The notes below the pieces were generated by a model. The model was not told the DNA's origin. It ran no database searches and was given only the letters and a program-made list of their open reading frames with translations. Below are positions 39,036 through 47,700 of a DNA stretch of 64,000 bases, in pieces; the stretch's first letter is position 1; every line of letters begins with the position of its first letter. The translations under genes and the position numbers were made by a program. The DNA is from Symbiodinium kawagutii (taxonomy: Eukaryota > Sar > Dinophyceae > Suessiales > Symbiodiniaceae): NCBI GenBank assembly GCA_009767595.1, contig VSDK01000792.1, forward strand, positions 464,086 to 528,085, given 5' to 3'.

Positions 39036-39047
39036 GTGAACTAACGT
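39036..39047. repeat. Left copy of an outer 12-bp direct repeat
   Basis: GTGAACTAACGT here recurs at 52315-52326. Removing the LINE-like and copia elements leaves about 390 bases between the copies, so they may be the target duplication of an older insertion. Confidence 0.4.
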
Positions 39048-39048
39048 T

Positions 39049-39100
39049 ACGCACAGACCCCGTGGTTTGCCCGGAGGGCAACCCACGGCTGTCTGTGCGT
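39049..39100. repeat. 52-bp GC-rich hairpin
   Basis: ACGCACAGAC (39049-39058) pairs with GTCTGTGCGT (39091-39100), followed inward by CCCGTGG with CCACGG and TTGCCC with GGGCAA. It begins 2 bases after the outer direct repeat, as expected for the structured start of a small element. Confidence 0.75.
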
Positions 39101-39150
39101 GTTGAACATTGCTCGAAGAATCAGTGAGAAACACTGGCTATACGCAGTGA

Positions 39151-39259
39151 TTTAGGGTTTAGGGTTTTAGGGTTTAGGTTTTAGGGTTTAGGGTTTTAAG
39201 GTAAGGTTTGAGGGTTTAGGGTTTTGGGGTTTAGGGTTTTAGGGTTTTAGGGTTTAGGG
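39151..39259 (+). repeat. Degenerate interstitial telomeric (TTTAGGG)n tract
   Basis: About 14 units of TTTAGGG and TTTTAGGG with a few diverged ones (TTTGAGGG, TTTTGGGG). This is the telomere repeat of plants and dinoflagellates. It lies inside a gene's intron, so it is not a chromosome end here. Confidence 0.85.
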
Positions 39260-39378
39260 CTGGAGGGTTTCTTGATTCTCAGAGTTTCAAAGCAACGGGC
39301 CTGCGCAGGGTTTTTAACAGTTGACAAGACTCACTTCTGGGCAGGTCTTGTGGTCACGGGCAAACCTCTTGCCGTAGC

Positions 39379-39394
39379 GTTAGAACAGTATACT
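39379..39394. repeat. Target-site duplication of the LINE-like element, left copy
   Basis: GTTAGAACAGTATACT, identical to 42095-42110. Its last T merges with the T run that is the element's poly(A) tail. Confidence 0.9.
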
Positions 39395-39499
39395 TTTTTT
39401 TTTCCCTCCCGCGCGCGTTCCCAGGGTCCACGCTGGAAAGCTAACCGACCGGCCTGTGTGAGTTAGCAATCCACCAAAGCAGCTCACCAAAAGGATGGG

Positions 39500-39925
39500 A
39501 GCCGCAACCGGCACAGAGAAGGAACCCGCCGAAGCAAAGCCGCCAGGTCTATGAAAACAACATCGGGAATCGCGATGCGACCAACGACGTGAAAATCCCC
39601 AAAGCCGAGCTGCCACGCACCGGCAGCGTCAGCTCTTCCTGCACGAAGCAAGGGACAACCATTAACAGTAACCTCCCGAAGGGAGTCCAACCACGACTGG
39701 CAACCGGCACAGAGAAGGGGCCCGCCAAAGGAGAACCGCCAAATCTGCGTAAACAACGTCGGGAAGTACGAGACGACCAACGACGTGAAAATCCCCAAAG
39801 CCGAGCTGCCACGCACCGGCAGCGTCAGCTCTTCCTGCACGAAGCAAGGGACAACCATTAACAGTAACCTCCCGAAGGGAGTCCAACCACGACTGCCAAA
39901 GAACCGGCAAAGAGGGAACGGCCAG
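39500..39925 (-). repeat. 196-bp tandem duplication at the LINE 3' end
   Basis: Unit 39500-39695 is repeated at 39696-39891 (for example CCAACGACGTGAAAATCCCC at 39581 and 39777), with a further partial unit to about 39925. Each carries CAACCGGCACAGAGAAGG and GGGAGTCCAACCACGACTG. The last part of the LINE reading frame is inside the array. Confidence 0.85.
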
Positions 39926-42094
39926 CCAATGGGCAACAACGGCACCATCACCGCCCCAAACAGAACCAACACGAAAGGGAGGCAAGCAACCTGTGTCATG
40001 GATAAAACACCACAGCAACTCAAGAGGAGTGGAGTCCCGAAGACCAGACTCAGAGGAGGAGTGCCAGGACAGCTGCGCCAACCAAGAGGACAAGATGTCA
40101 CCAAAACGCTCAGTGCGTTGAGCGCCAACCGCAATGGCAGACAAAGACCAACTAGGCCCGACGGGACGCAGAGCGTCAGCAGTGGGCATGACCCGGTCGG
40201 GGGAGGACTCTGTGCCAAGGAACAACCAGGCCACCCGAAGATGGAAGTGAGCGAGGGCGAAGGCAGCTTTGGACAAGGAGAACCAGGACGTAACCAATTG
40301 TTGATACATGGGATTGGACTTGGCTGCTTGATCCGCAATATCATTAAAGAAGGCAAGGACCCGATCTCGCCCGGACAGAGCCCGCCAGTCTCGATGAGCA
40401 GGGATCCACTTAATGCGATGTGACCGGTGTGTCGCATGTTGGGCACACTGAAGAAAAAAGGACCAGAGGTCTGTATGATCCACCGGCAGGTGATCATTGC
40501 GTTGATCAGCAGGGTAAGACAGCAACCGGGAAGCAATACGAACAGCCGCCTGGTTGTCTGAGCAGACAAAAGCCTCACCATAGGAAGCAACCGCAATGGC
40601 CAGCGCCAAAACCTCGGCCCTGAAAATGGATTGACAAGTAGTTGGTAAGGGACCTGACCAAAGCACCCGATGGGTAGTATCGACATGTGCCTCAACAACG
40701 GCTGCAGCAGCCAACCGAAGGCGCTTCACCTTGGGGTGCGCGCAACTACCGTCTGTAAAAAGGAAACCGACCCGATCGGAGATGCGTTCTGGCACTGAAG
40801 GCCAAGGGACCTGGTCAAGATGATGTTGCCACGGGCGGACCTCATCCTGTTCAGACCAGAGCCCGTAGGCCCAGTGATGCTCCTGAAAAACAAAACCTGA
40901 TGATTGCAAGGACAGCTCAGTACAAAGGTGGCCGGTGGCCGGACAGTCCCGAATACGATGAAAACGTGAATCCTCAGCCCCACAGAGGGGGCAAACCGAG
41001 TGGACGTTGGCGGAGACCACTTTGGACATGATGTCGGTGGTGTAGGTGGCACCAGTTAGTTGTGTGAGAAGCAAACCTTGATCCTTTACGGGGAACTTCT
41101 GCCATGTGCGGCAGAGGTCAAGATCCAAGGTATCAAGTTGAGAGCAAAACTTGCGGTGCGCAAAACAACCAGTGACGTGAAACATCCAGTCATTGGCCAT
41201 CAACCACTCGAGGTGTTTCCAAGGAGTGGAAACCAGATCAAAGGATCGGTGTTGATCGACAAATCGGAGACCAGAATCGTATTCCCAATGCATCTCGTGA
41301 AGTTGAGTCAACAAGTGGCGGGTAACCGACCGATATCGTCCTTTGCGATGAAGTGCATTTTGCAACCACTCCCGTGCCTGAGGGAGATACTTCCAGCACA
41401 AACGAAAGAGACGAAGTCGGGACAGGAGAAGGTGGAACTCCGGGTCCACGATCACCGGGGCGCCAACAGAAGCTCCAACCCACGGATTCATACCAGCTCT
41501 ATGAACCGAGACGGCCCTGGCGGCCTGAGAACGAAGTCGGTGTAAAGTGGCCGGAGGCATCCGCGCGGATTCAGCTCCGTGGAGAGCTTGTGTCCAAACC
41601 CCGGACAAAACCAACCGGCATTTGTACCGTCTTGACAACGGAAGGCCTCGAATCCTCTGCAAGCGTCTGTGGCCCTGACTGATTCTGGCCTTACGTTTTG
41701 TAGTGGAAGGTTTCAGACTGTAGCAAATATCGGCACCAAGGTCAACCTGAGATAAGACAACTTGACAATGGGAGTCACCAAACGGAGTTTGCTTGAGAAG
41801 CTTGCGATCGCGTGTGGTGCTGGCCCAAAACCAAGTTTTGTCAAATGAAACCGGAAGACAACATTCGTCCATGAAGGAAACCAGGGATGGAATAACCGGC
41901 AAAAGACGTGATGCACGGGAAACCAACAGCTCCCAGTTATCCGCATATGTGACAGGATGGATGAGCGGCTCAACCTGCCTCATAGACTGGGCGAACAATA
42001 CCGATAATGCGTACATTGCAATCACAGAAAGCGGATCTCCTTCTGGGACCCCGGAGTCCGAAGACTGAGCGCCATAGGTCGCTCCGGAAACCAA
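39662..42094 (-). pseudogene. LINE-like pol fragment: RT C-terminus, zinc knuckle, RNase H
   Basis: One frame of about 810 codons without interruption. In order: RT motif GVPEGDPLS near 42050, the palm motif as YADN at 41936-41947 (YADD in most families), a long connection region, a CPLCGAEDSRFHRIRDC knuckle near 41000-40950, then an RNase H domain (FTDGS near 40750, RAEVLALA, SDNQAAV, final acidic NDIADQAA near 40335). The frame runs upstream into the copia LTR, but those residues are not LINE sequence. The start codon is lost with the truncation. The stop at 39662 lies within a 196-bp repeat unit. RT motif A, with its catalytic Asp, is missing, so no activity is expected. Confidence 0.85.
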
Positions 42095-42110
42095 GTTAGA
42101 ACAGTATACT
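42095..42110. repeat. Target-site duplication of the LINE-like element, right copy
   Basis: GTTAGAACAGTATACT, matching 39379-39394 exactly. Its last two bases (CT, 42109-42110) are also the first two of the copia target duplication CTAAT. Confidence 0.9.
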
Positions 42111-42113
42111 AAT
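42109..42113. repeat. Copia target-site duplication, left
   Basis: CTAAT, matching 52265-52269; 5 bp is the usual length for copia integrases. Confidence 0.9.
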
Positions 42114-42216
42114 TGCGAGGACACAACCATGACATGGCCACAAATCGAGAAGTGTACCACCTCGAAGGCCTTTTGTGTTCAAGTGGAAAACAGCCGCGTG
42201 GGCCGCTCCGCTCGTA
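42114..42216 (+). repeat. 5' LTR (103 bp)
   Basis: Begins TGCGAGGACACAACC and ends GCTCCGCTCGTA. Matches 52162-52264 except at three positions. It must hold promoter and poly(A) signals in only 103 bases; none is obvious by eye. Confidence 0.95.
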
Positions 42217-42233
42217 GGTTATGAGCCCAACGC
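42217..42233 (+). promoter_or_regulatory. Primer binding site, half-tRNA-iMet type
   Basis: GGTTATGAGCCCAACGC directly follows the LTR. Its complement contains GGGCTCATAACC, the anticodon loop and arm of initiator tRNA-Met, not a tRNA 3' end. Drosophila copia primes from a tRNA-iMet cleaved in the anticodon loop, and this position fits the same mechanism (inference). Confidence 0.7.
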
Positions 42234-42249
42234 AAAACCGTGCCTGCCC

Positions 42250-42867
42250 ATGGTGAACGCGTTCTGGTCTACAAGGACGCAGAATGAGGCGATGCTCGAA
42301 GGGATGAGACCCGCGGACTTGCCAACGGTGTGGAGCACCGGGACTACACCAGCTCAGCCCCTGGAGGACCTCAGAGGACTGGGAGGTGGAGAACGGGAAG
42401 GTGCTCGAACCCAAGGGGAAGTCCGTGAAGGGATCCAGACGCCGGAGAGCTGGTGTGGGGCAGGCAAGGGACATGGACGAGAACACGGCAAGGAAAGGAG
42501 AGAGACGGCTGAACCGTCTGAAAGAAAAGGAAAGGGCTTGGGTGATGGTACAAGGAGTCAGGGTAGAGTTGAGGCTGGAGATGGATTGGAGCGGGAGATC
42601 GAGAAGGAAATGTTCGAGATGATCCTGAAGGAGAATCAGGAGCTGAGGCGTAGAATGCTCGATCTGGAACGGAGTGAGATGACCGGATCCAGCCAAGGGA
42701 CGTCCTGGGAGAAGGTGGAGGAAAGGATGGATAGACACCAGGAACCAAGGACGCCAAACTTGAGGAAGGCTCCAGCATCCCCGACGACCAGGAGGTATAC
42801 ACCAAATGGTACCATGGTCCCACTTGGGACACCCCCAGGAGAGAAGAAGGCAGCCGGGACATCGTGA
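42250..42867 (+). CDS. gag, N-terminal open frame
   Basis: 205 codons from the first suitable ATG after the LTR (MVNAFWSTRTQ). Contains a charged region and a predicted coiled coil (EKEMFEMILKENQELRRRML). It ends at a stop inside the 33-bp repeat, while the main gag frame (plus one base) opens at 42806 and overlaps it. Either a single-base indel has split gag or the two frames are connected by frameshifting. No other copies are available here to decide. Confidence 0.6.
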   Translation: MVNAFWSTRTQNEAMLEGMRPADLPTVWSTGTTPAQPLEDLRGLGGGEREGARTQGEVREGIQTPESWCGAGKGHGREHGKERRETAEPSERKGKGLGDGTRSQGRVEAGDGLEREIEKEMFEMILKENQELRRRMLDLERSEMTGSSQGTSWEKVEERMDRHQEPRTPNLRKAPASPTTRRYTPNGTMVPLGTPPGEKKAAGTS

Positions 42868-44734
42868 AGGTGATCGGGCTCAGCACCCGGGATATCATGA
42901 AGGTGATCGGGCTCGGCAACCGGGACATCGCGAAAGAGATCGGGCTCAGCAACCGGGACATCACGGAAGTGATCGGGCTCAGCAAGCACGACATCGCGAA
43001 GGAGATCGGGCTCTACACTCAGGACATCGTGAAGGAGATCGGGCTGGACTACTTGCAGACTATGACGAGATTCGGGCAAGGCATCCAGGTCGTCTAGGAG
43101 GAGATTGGACTGTGTCTCCAAGAGGTAGCGAAAGAGGTCGTACCGAGGAGGGAACATGGCAAGGAGATGATCGACTTCGAGATGACAGGTATGGCCACCG
43201 TGGACTGATGCACGGGGATGGTGCATGGAAGTCCCGAGGACCGTATAGGATGCAGCATGGTGATGAGGTGCCCAAGGAATGTCGAGAAGGTTATGGACCA
43301 CATCAAGAACGACTTCGGGGAGAGGGAAGTGAACCCTATCAGGCCCGTGATGATCGGAGGATGTGGGAAGGAAAAAGATGGGAGTGCATCCTGGGCATCG
43401 CCGAGGAGATGGAGAAAAGGAGAATCTTTGGAAGATTGGAACCAGATGCGGCGGCCAGAATTGTTGAGGAGATCAACAGCAGGGATCAAGAACGCCAAGA
43501 ACGAAGAGGGATGGAGAAGGAGGTGATGATCCAACAGGAGGACCTTAGGTCAATCCCTATTACCCTGCCTCAACTAGAGGAGCCGGGGGGTTCCCATACA
43601 GGGCTGAAGGCCGGAGACTGGTTGGCGCAGATCAAGCCGTTGATTTCCGACGTGTCGGCAAAAGCTGGAGATTGGTGGGAGGCGGTCCTTGTCCAGGTGA
43701 ACAAGAAATACCAGGAGTGGTTGTCGGCGGGACCATTGCAGAGGCTTTACATCAAGGCTCCGTCCTCAGCTGATCTTCCAGCCGGGTTTGACCGCATCCA
43801 ACAGAGGGTGACGGCGATGTTGCTGAAGGCCATTCCGGCGTCGGTCAAGGAGGAGGTGATCGCGATGAGGATGCTCACGCCCCACGAAATCGTGTTCAAG
43901 ATCCTGAAGACTTTCCAACCTGGAGGACTTCAGGAGCGGGCAGAGACTCTGTCGGCGCTGACGGTGGTAACACCGGCGAAGTCGGCGAAGCAGGCCGGGG
44001 AAGCGCTGCGACTGTGGAAGAGGCAGCTGTGCAGGGCTCGAGAGCTGGAGGCCACCCTTCCGGATCCGACAGTGATGGTGCGGGCTTTGGATGCCATCAC
44101 CGGCAACCTGTTGAAGGGCTCAGGCCAAGCCGCCTTTAGGGTGAGCACCTACCGCATGGACAATCACGTGGATGTAAAGCCGACGGTGGATGCTGTTCTC
44201 CGGTTGCATGAAGTCTTGCTGGCAGAGACTGAGATGATGCTTGGCATGCCCGGCAATGGTGAGGAATCCAAGAAGGAAAAGACCAAGGAAGACCCGAACC
44301 TGAAGGCCCTGTTGAATACCCCACCTAGAACTGGAGGTGGGGGGGAGAAAGCATCTCCATGCAAGTGGTGGGGTAGCCCTCATGGATGCAATCGAGGACG
44401 AGGATGTGGTTTTCAACACGACTGGAATGCTTTGGAGGACCCCAAGACAAGGTGCTGGGTGTGCAGCAGCACGATGCACACGAAGAAGGACTGTCCGCAT
44501 AAGGAGACACAACCTGCTGCACAGGTTGGGGGGAGTCCACCTCAGCAGACAAGTCCTCAACATCCAGGACAAGGAGGTGCACACCAAGGGCAAGGAAATG
44601 GAGCTGGCGGTGGAAGAGGAGGCCAGCCGAAAGGAGGGGATAAAGGTGTTGGAAAGGACTCGAAGGAAAAGACAAGGGAGAAGAGAGAAGTCAAAAAGCA
44701 ATGGAAAAGGAAACAGAATCGAGTCCGCAGGTAG
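42806..44734 (+). CDS. gag (capsid and nucleocapsid)
   Basis: 642 codons. Residues 20-90 are a repetitive REGDRAQ-type basic region from the 33-bp tandem repeat; then a capsid-like helical part (from about 270, GDWLAQIKPLISDVSAKAGD), and a C-terminal nucleocapsid with two zinc motifs: CX8CX5CX3H (residues 519-538, as in CCCH fingers) and CX2CX4HX4C (550-563, the retroviral knuckle). The tail is Gly/Lys/Arg-rich. It overlaps pol by 34 bases (44701-44734), pol being in the -1 frame. The true N terminus is probably the 42250 frame. Confidence 0.85.
   Translation: MVPWSHLGHPQERRRQPGHREGDRAQHPGYHEGDRARQPGHRERDRAQQPGHHGSDRAQQARHREGDRALHSGHREGDRAGLLADYDEIRARHPGRLGGDWTVSPRGSERGRTEEGTWQGDDRLRDDRYGHRGLMHGDGAWKSRGPYRMQHGDEVPKECREGYGPHQERLRGEGSEPYQARDDRRMWEGKRWECILGIAEEMEKRRIFGRLEPDAAARIVEEINSRDQERQERRGMEKEVMIQQEDLRSIPITLPQLEEPGGSHTGLKAGDWLAQIKPLISDVSAKAGDWWEAVLVQVNKKYQEWLSAGPLQRLYIKAPSSADLPAGFDRIQQRVTAMLLKAIPASVKEEVIAMRMLTPHEIVFKILKTFQPGGLQERAETLSALTVVTPAKSAKQAGEALRLWKRQLCRARELEATLPDPTVMVRALDAITGNLLKGSGQAAFRVSTYRMDNHVDVKPTVDAVLRLHEVLLAETEMMLGMPGNGEESKKEKTKEDPNLKALLNTPPRTGGGGEKASPCKWWGSPHGCNRGRGCGFQHDWNALEDPKTRCWVCSSTMHTKKDCPHKETQPAAQVGGSPPQQTSPQHPGQGGAHQGQGNGAGGGRGGQPKGGDKGVGKDSKEKTREKREVKKQWKRKQNRVRR
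42864..43045 (+). repeat. 33-bp tandem repeat in gag, open in two frames
   Basis: Five to six units of GAAGGAGATCGGGCTCAGCA type. In the gag frame each gives an 11-residue REGDRAQ-containing unit; in another frame (42864-43097) each gives KEIGLSNRDIA. The third phase closes at 42867. Confidence 0.9.
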
Positions 44735-47700
44735 AGAAGGCGTCGACCTACAGAGAGGATGTGAAGAAACAGGATGCGCAAGGAAGCACAGGCAATGCGG
44801 AGCTGGTCACGGAAGTCACAAACCTGCTGAAGTCGCTGCAAGTTGGAGGGGCCAACCTGAAGGCGATGTATAAGGAGGAGAGTTGTGAAGTGAGAGAGCT
44901 CGGAGTGTGCAAAGTGCAGAGAAAAAATGAGGAGACCCTGCTTGATGGAGGCGCCACCCATTGCATGAGGCAGAGGAGGAGTGCTGAGGAGTGGTGCCAA
45001 GCAGAAGAGGTCGAAGTGTCATGGGCATCCGGGAAGACAAGGATGAGACAGTGTAAACAGACAGGAACACTCCTGGTAGAACATGAAGTTCAAGCGATCA
45101 TCCCAGTGTCCAAGCTCACACAGGTTGGGTACGCGGTGCATTGGGATAGGAAAAAGTGCAGAGTTGAAGGTCCAGAGGGAGAAGTACCCGTCCGACTTCA
45201 ACAGGGATGTCCGGTGGTCGACAATGCCATTGGAGAAAAGTTGATGGAGGAAATTGAGAACTATGAGATGAAGAAATGGAGAATCAGGACCTTGAAGATT
45301 GAGGAAACGACAGAAGATGAAGAGAGGCTGAAGGAATGCTGGGACATGTTTCCAGAGGTACCGCTCTCTATTGCGGAGGCAATCCCTGGGAGGAAGGACT
45401 ATGACCCAGTGAAGCTGCCGTGGAATCGAAGAAAGAGAAGACAAGTTGATCAGGCAAAAGTGGTGGTGCTCCACGTCTATGCTGGAAAGAAGGATGAGGT
45501 GTGGAAGGCCATCGAGCAGATGCCTGGAGTGAGCTTGTTGGAGGAGGAGTTGAGTCAAGGAGGGGACATGAGGTGCGAGCATGTGATGGGATATCTGCAG
45601 GAGTTGGCAGAGAAGGGCAGGATCGATGTGCTCCTTGCTGGACCACCATGTCGCACAGTGTCTCTGTGCAGGTTCCGCTATGGGGCCGATGGAGGACCTC
45701 GACCACTTCGAGCACGACAAGGTGAGATGAGATTCGGCTTGCCAGGATTGACAAGGAAGGAGCAGGACCTTGCAGAAGGAGATGCGGTTCTATGGCTCAA
45801 AGCAGTGTACCTTCAGAGGATTGGGAAGAAGAACAATCCGACGATGGAAAGCATGTTCGAGCAGCCTGAAGATCCAGAGAGGTACATAGAAGGAGGAGAA
45901 AGACTTCACCAAGGAACAGGATTCCCTACATTCCTGAGTTGGCCTGAGACACAGGAGATGATAGCAGCCAGTGGACTGGAGCGCATTGGGTGTGATCAAG
46001 GACGTCTGGGCCACGAGACCAGGAAACCCACCGCACTCATCACGGATATGCCGGAGGTGTTGGAATTGAAGGATGAGAGAGGTAAGGGAACTAGGGAAGG
46101 GTGGCCCGAAGGACTGGAACAGCGGTTGGAGAGGTCACGAAGGTTGGCAGCCTGGGCCCCTGGACTCAAGTGGATCATTGTGAGAGCTGTGGAGAGGAAG
46201 CTGGGTCAGAAGACTAGAGGTGAGGACCTAGTGATGAAGGCAGTCAGATCCACCCCGAAGAAGGAGGCCGAGATGTGGAGGAGACACTTCGCGGCTGGAC
46301 ATCTTCCATACAGGAAAGACTGTGCCATCTGTGCCGAGGCCATGGGTAGGGACAGATGTCGACGACGAGTCAGCCATCCTGAGGTGTTCTGTCTGTCATT
46401 GGACATTGGTGGACCCTACACGGAAGCAGTGGATCAGGATGGAGTGATGGTGAAGTACTTCTTGGCAGCGACGTTGACAATCCCGGTGAAAAGGGGAGAG
46501 GCTCTGGTCGCGGGCATTGACAAGTTGAAAGGAGGACCGAAGGAGGATGAAGATGCGCGCACGGTTGACCAGATGATGGAGAAGGCTATGGAAGAGTACC
46601 GTGCTGCAAAGGAAGATGAACCCTGGGACCAAATCCTTGAGGAGGAGCCAGAAGACCAGGGTGGACAGGAGCCGGCGGTGGAGGCAAAGCACCAAGTAAG
46701 GAAGGACCAAGACGGAGCCTTTATCGAAGAACTCCGGGATTGGCAAGTGTGCAATTTGACGTTGGCTACGCCGCTGGAGAACAGAAGAGCCAGTACGGTA
46801 GTACAGGCCACGGCGAAGTTGTACGCCCGATTTCGGTCACTCCATCTACCAGTACTACGGGTACACAGCGATAGAGCCCGTGAGTTCACCAGCAAGGAGT
46901 TTGGGCAATGGGCAAGGGCCAGGGACATCCACCAGACGTTCTCGGAGGGTGACGCGCCTCAAGGGAATGCTCGAGTTGAGCGAGAATTGGGATTCATCAA
47001 GGCTTTGACCCGTGCTCAATTGGTGGCTGCTGGTGAAGGCAGGAAGCTTTGGCCGCATGCTCTGCGCCACGCTGCGGAACTGAGGCTGCGTCATCAGCTG
47101 AGGCAAGTTGGTGTGGAGACCCCAGCACTGATCCCGTTTGGAACGGTGGGCTATGCAAAGAGGAAATGGTGGCAGAAGGACAATGGAGATGACCTTCGTG
47201 CAGTACCTTTGTTGCCACCGAAGGTCAAAGTGAAAATCTTTGGACCTGCAGGAGACATGTCACTGACCAGCAGGGCATACAATGTGCGGCTCTATGATGG
47301 ATCTTGGATGAGATCGACGGCCATTGCCATCCCCAGACCACGCAGCAGTGAAGGATACGATGCCGTGGCGCAAGAAACCACACAAACAAATGACTTGGAG
47401 GATGCATTGCCAGCTGCCGTGGAGGCCCCAGGAGAAGAAAGGGCACTTCATGAAGAAGCAGAAGGAGAAGAGCAAGGCAGGGAACCTCAACCAGAGGCAG
47501 AACAGGAAGACGGTGAGGAGGCCTTGTTCGAGGAGCCCCTGGAGGTTGAAATCCACAACCTGGTACCCCACAGTGTGATACAGGTTCCTACACGTCATGA
47601 TCTACCACAACACCGAGTCCGAGGAAAACAAGCAGGACGAGCTGCACGTTGTATCGTAAATGCAGCTCGGGGGGAGTCAGATGAGGATGAGGTGAATGGT

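Larger units (their letters stand above)
39394..42094 (-). mobile_element. 5'-truncated non-LTR (LINE-like) retrotransposon
   Basis: Minus-strand element flanked by 16-bp duplications, ending at its 3' side in ten T on the plus strand (39394-39403), i.e. a short poly(A) tail. The 5' end is cut inside the reverse transcriptase fingers/palm, so endonuclease and the first RT motifs are missing: a dead-on-arrival copy typical of target-primed reverse transcription. It lies in the long intron between exons 52730 and 38968, in the gene's own orientation. Confidence 0.9.

Noticed and set aside
39151..39259. True chromosome end at the TTTAGGG tract
   Set aside because: Tract is degenerate, about 110 bases, and exons of one gene continue on both sides.
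39484..40698. 404-codon minus-strand frame
   Set aside because: Overlaps the LINE RNase H frame in another phase; its composition is Leu/Pro/Ser-rich shadow sequence.
42109..43301. Minus-strand ORFs of over 200 codons across the copia gag
   Set aside because: Shadows of the repeat-rich, GC-rich plus-strand gag; no motifs.
44693..44734. Slippery heptamer for gag-pol frameshift
   Set aside because: CAAAAAG and GAAAAGG are present, but neither fits X XXY YYZ in the gag frame.
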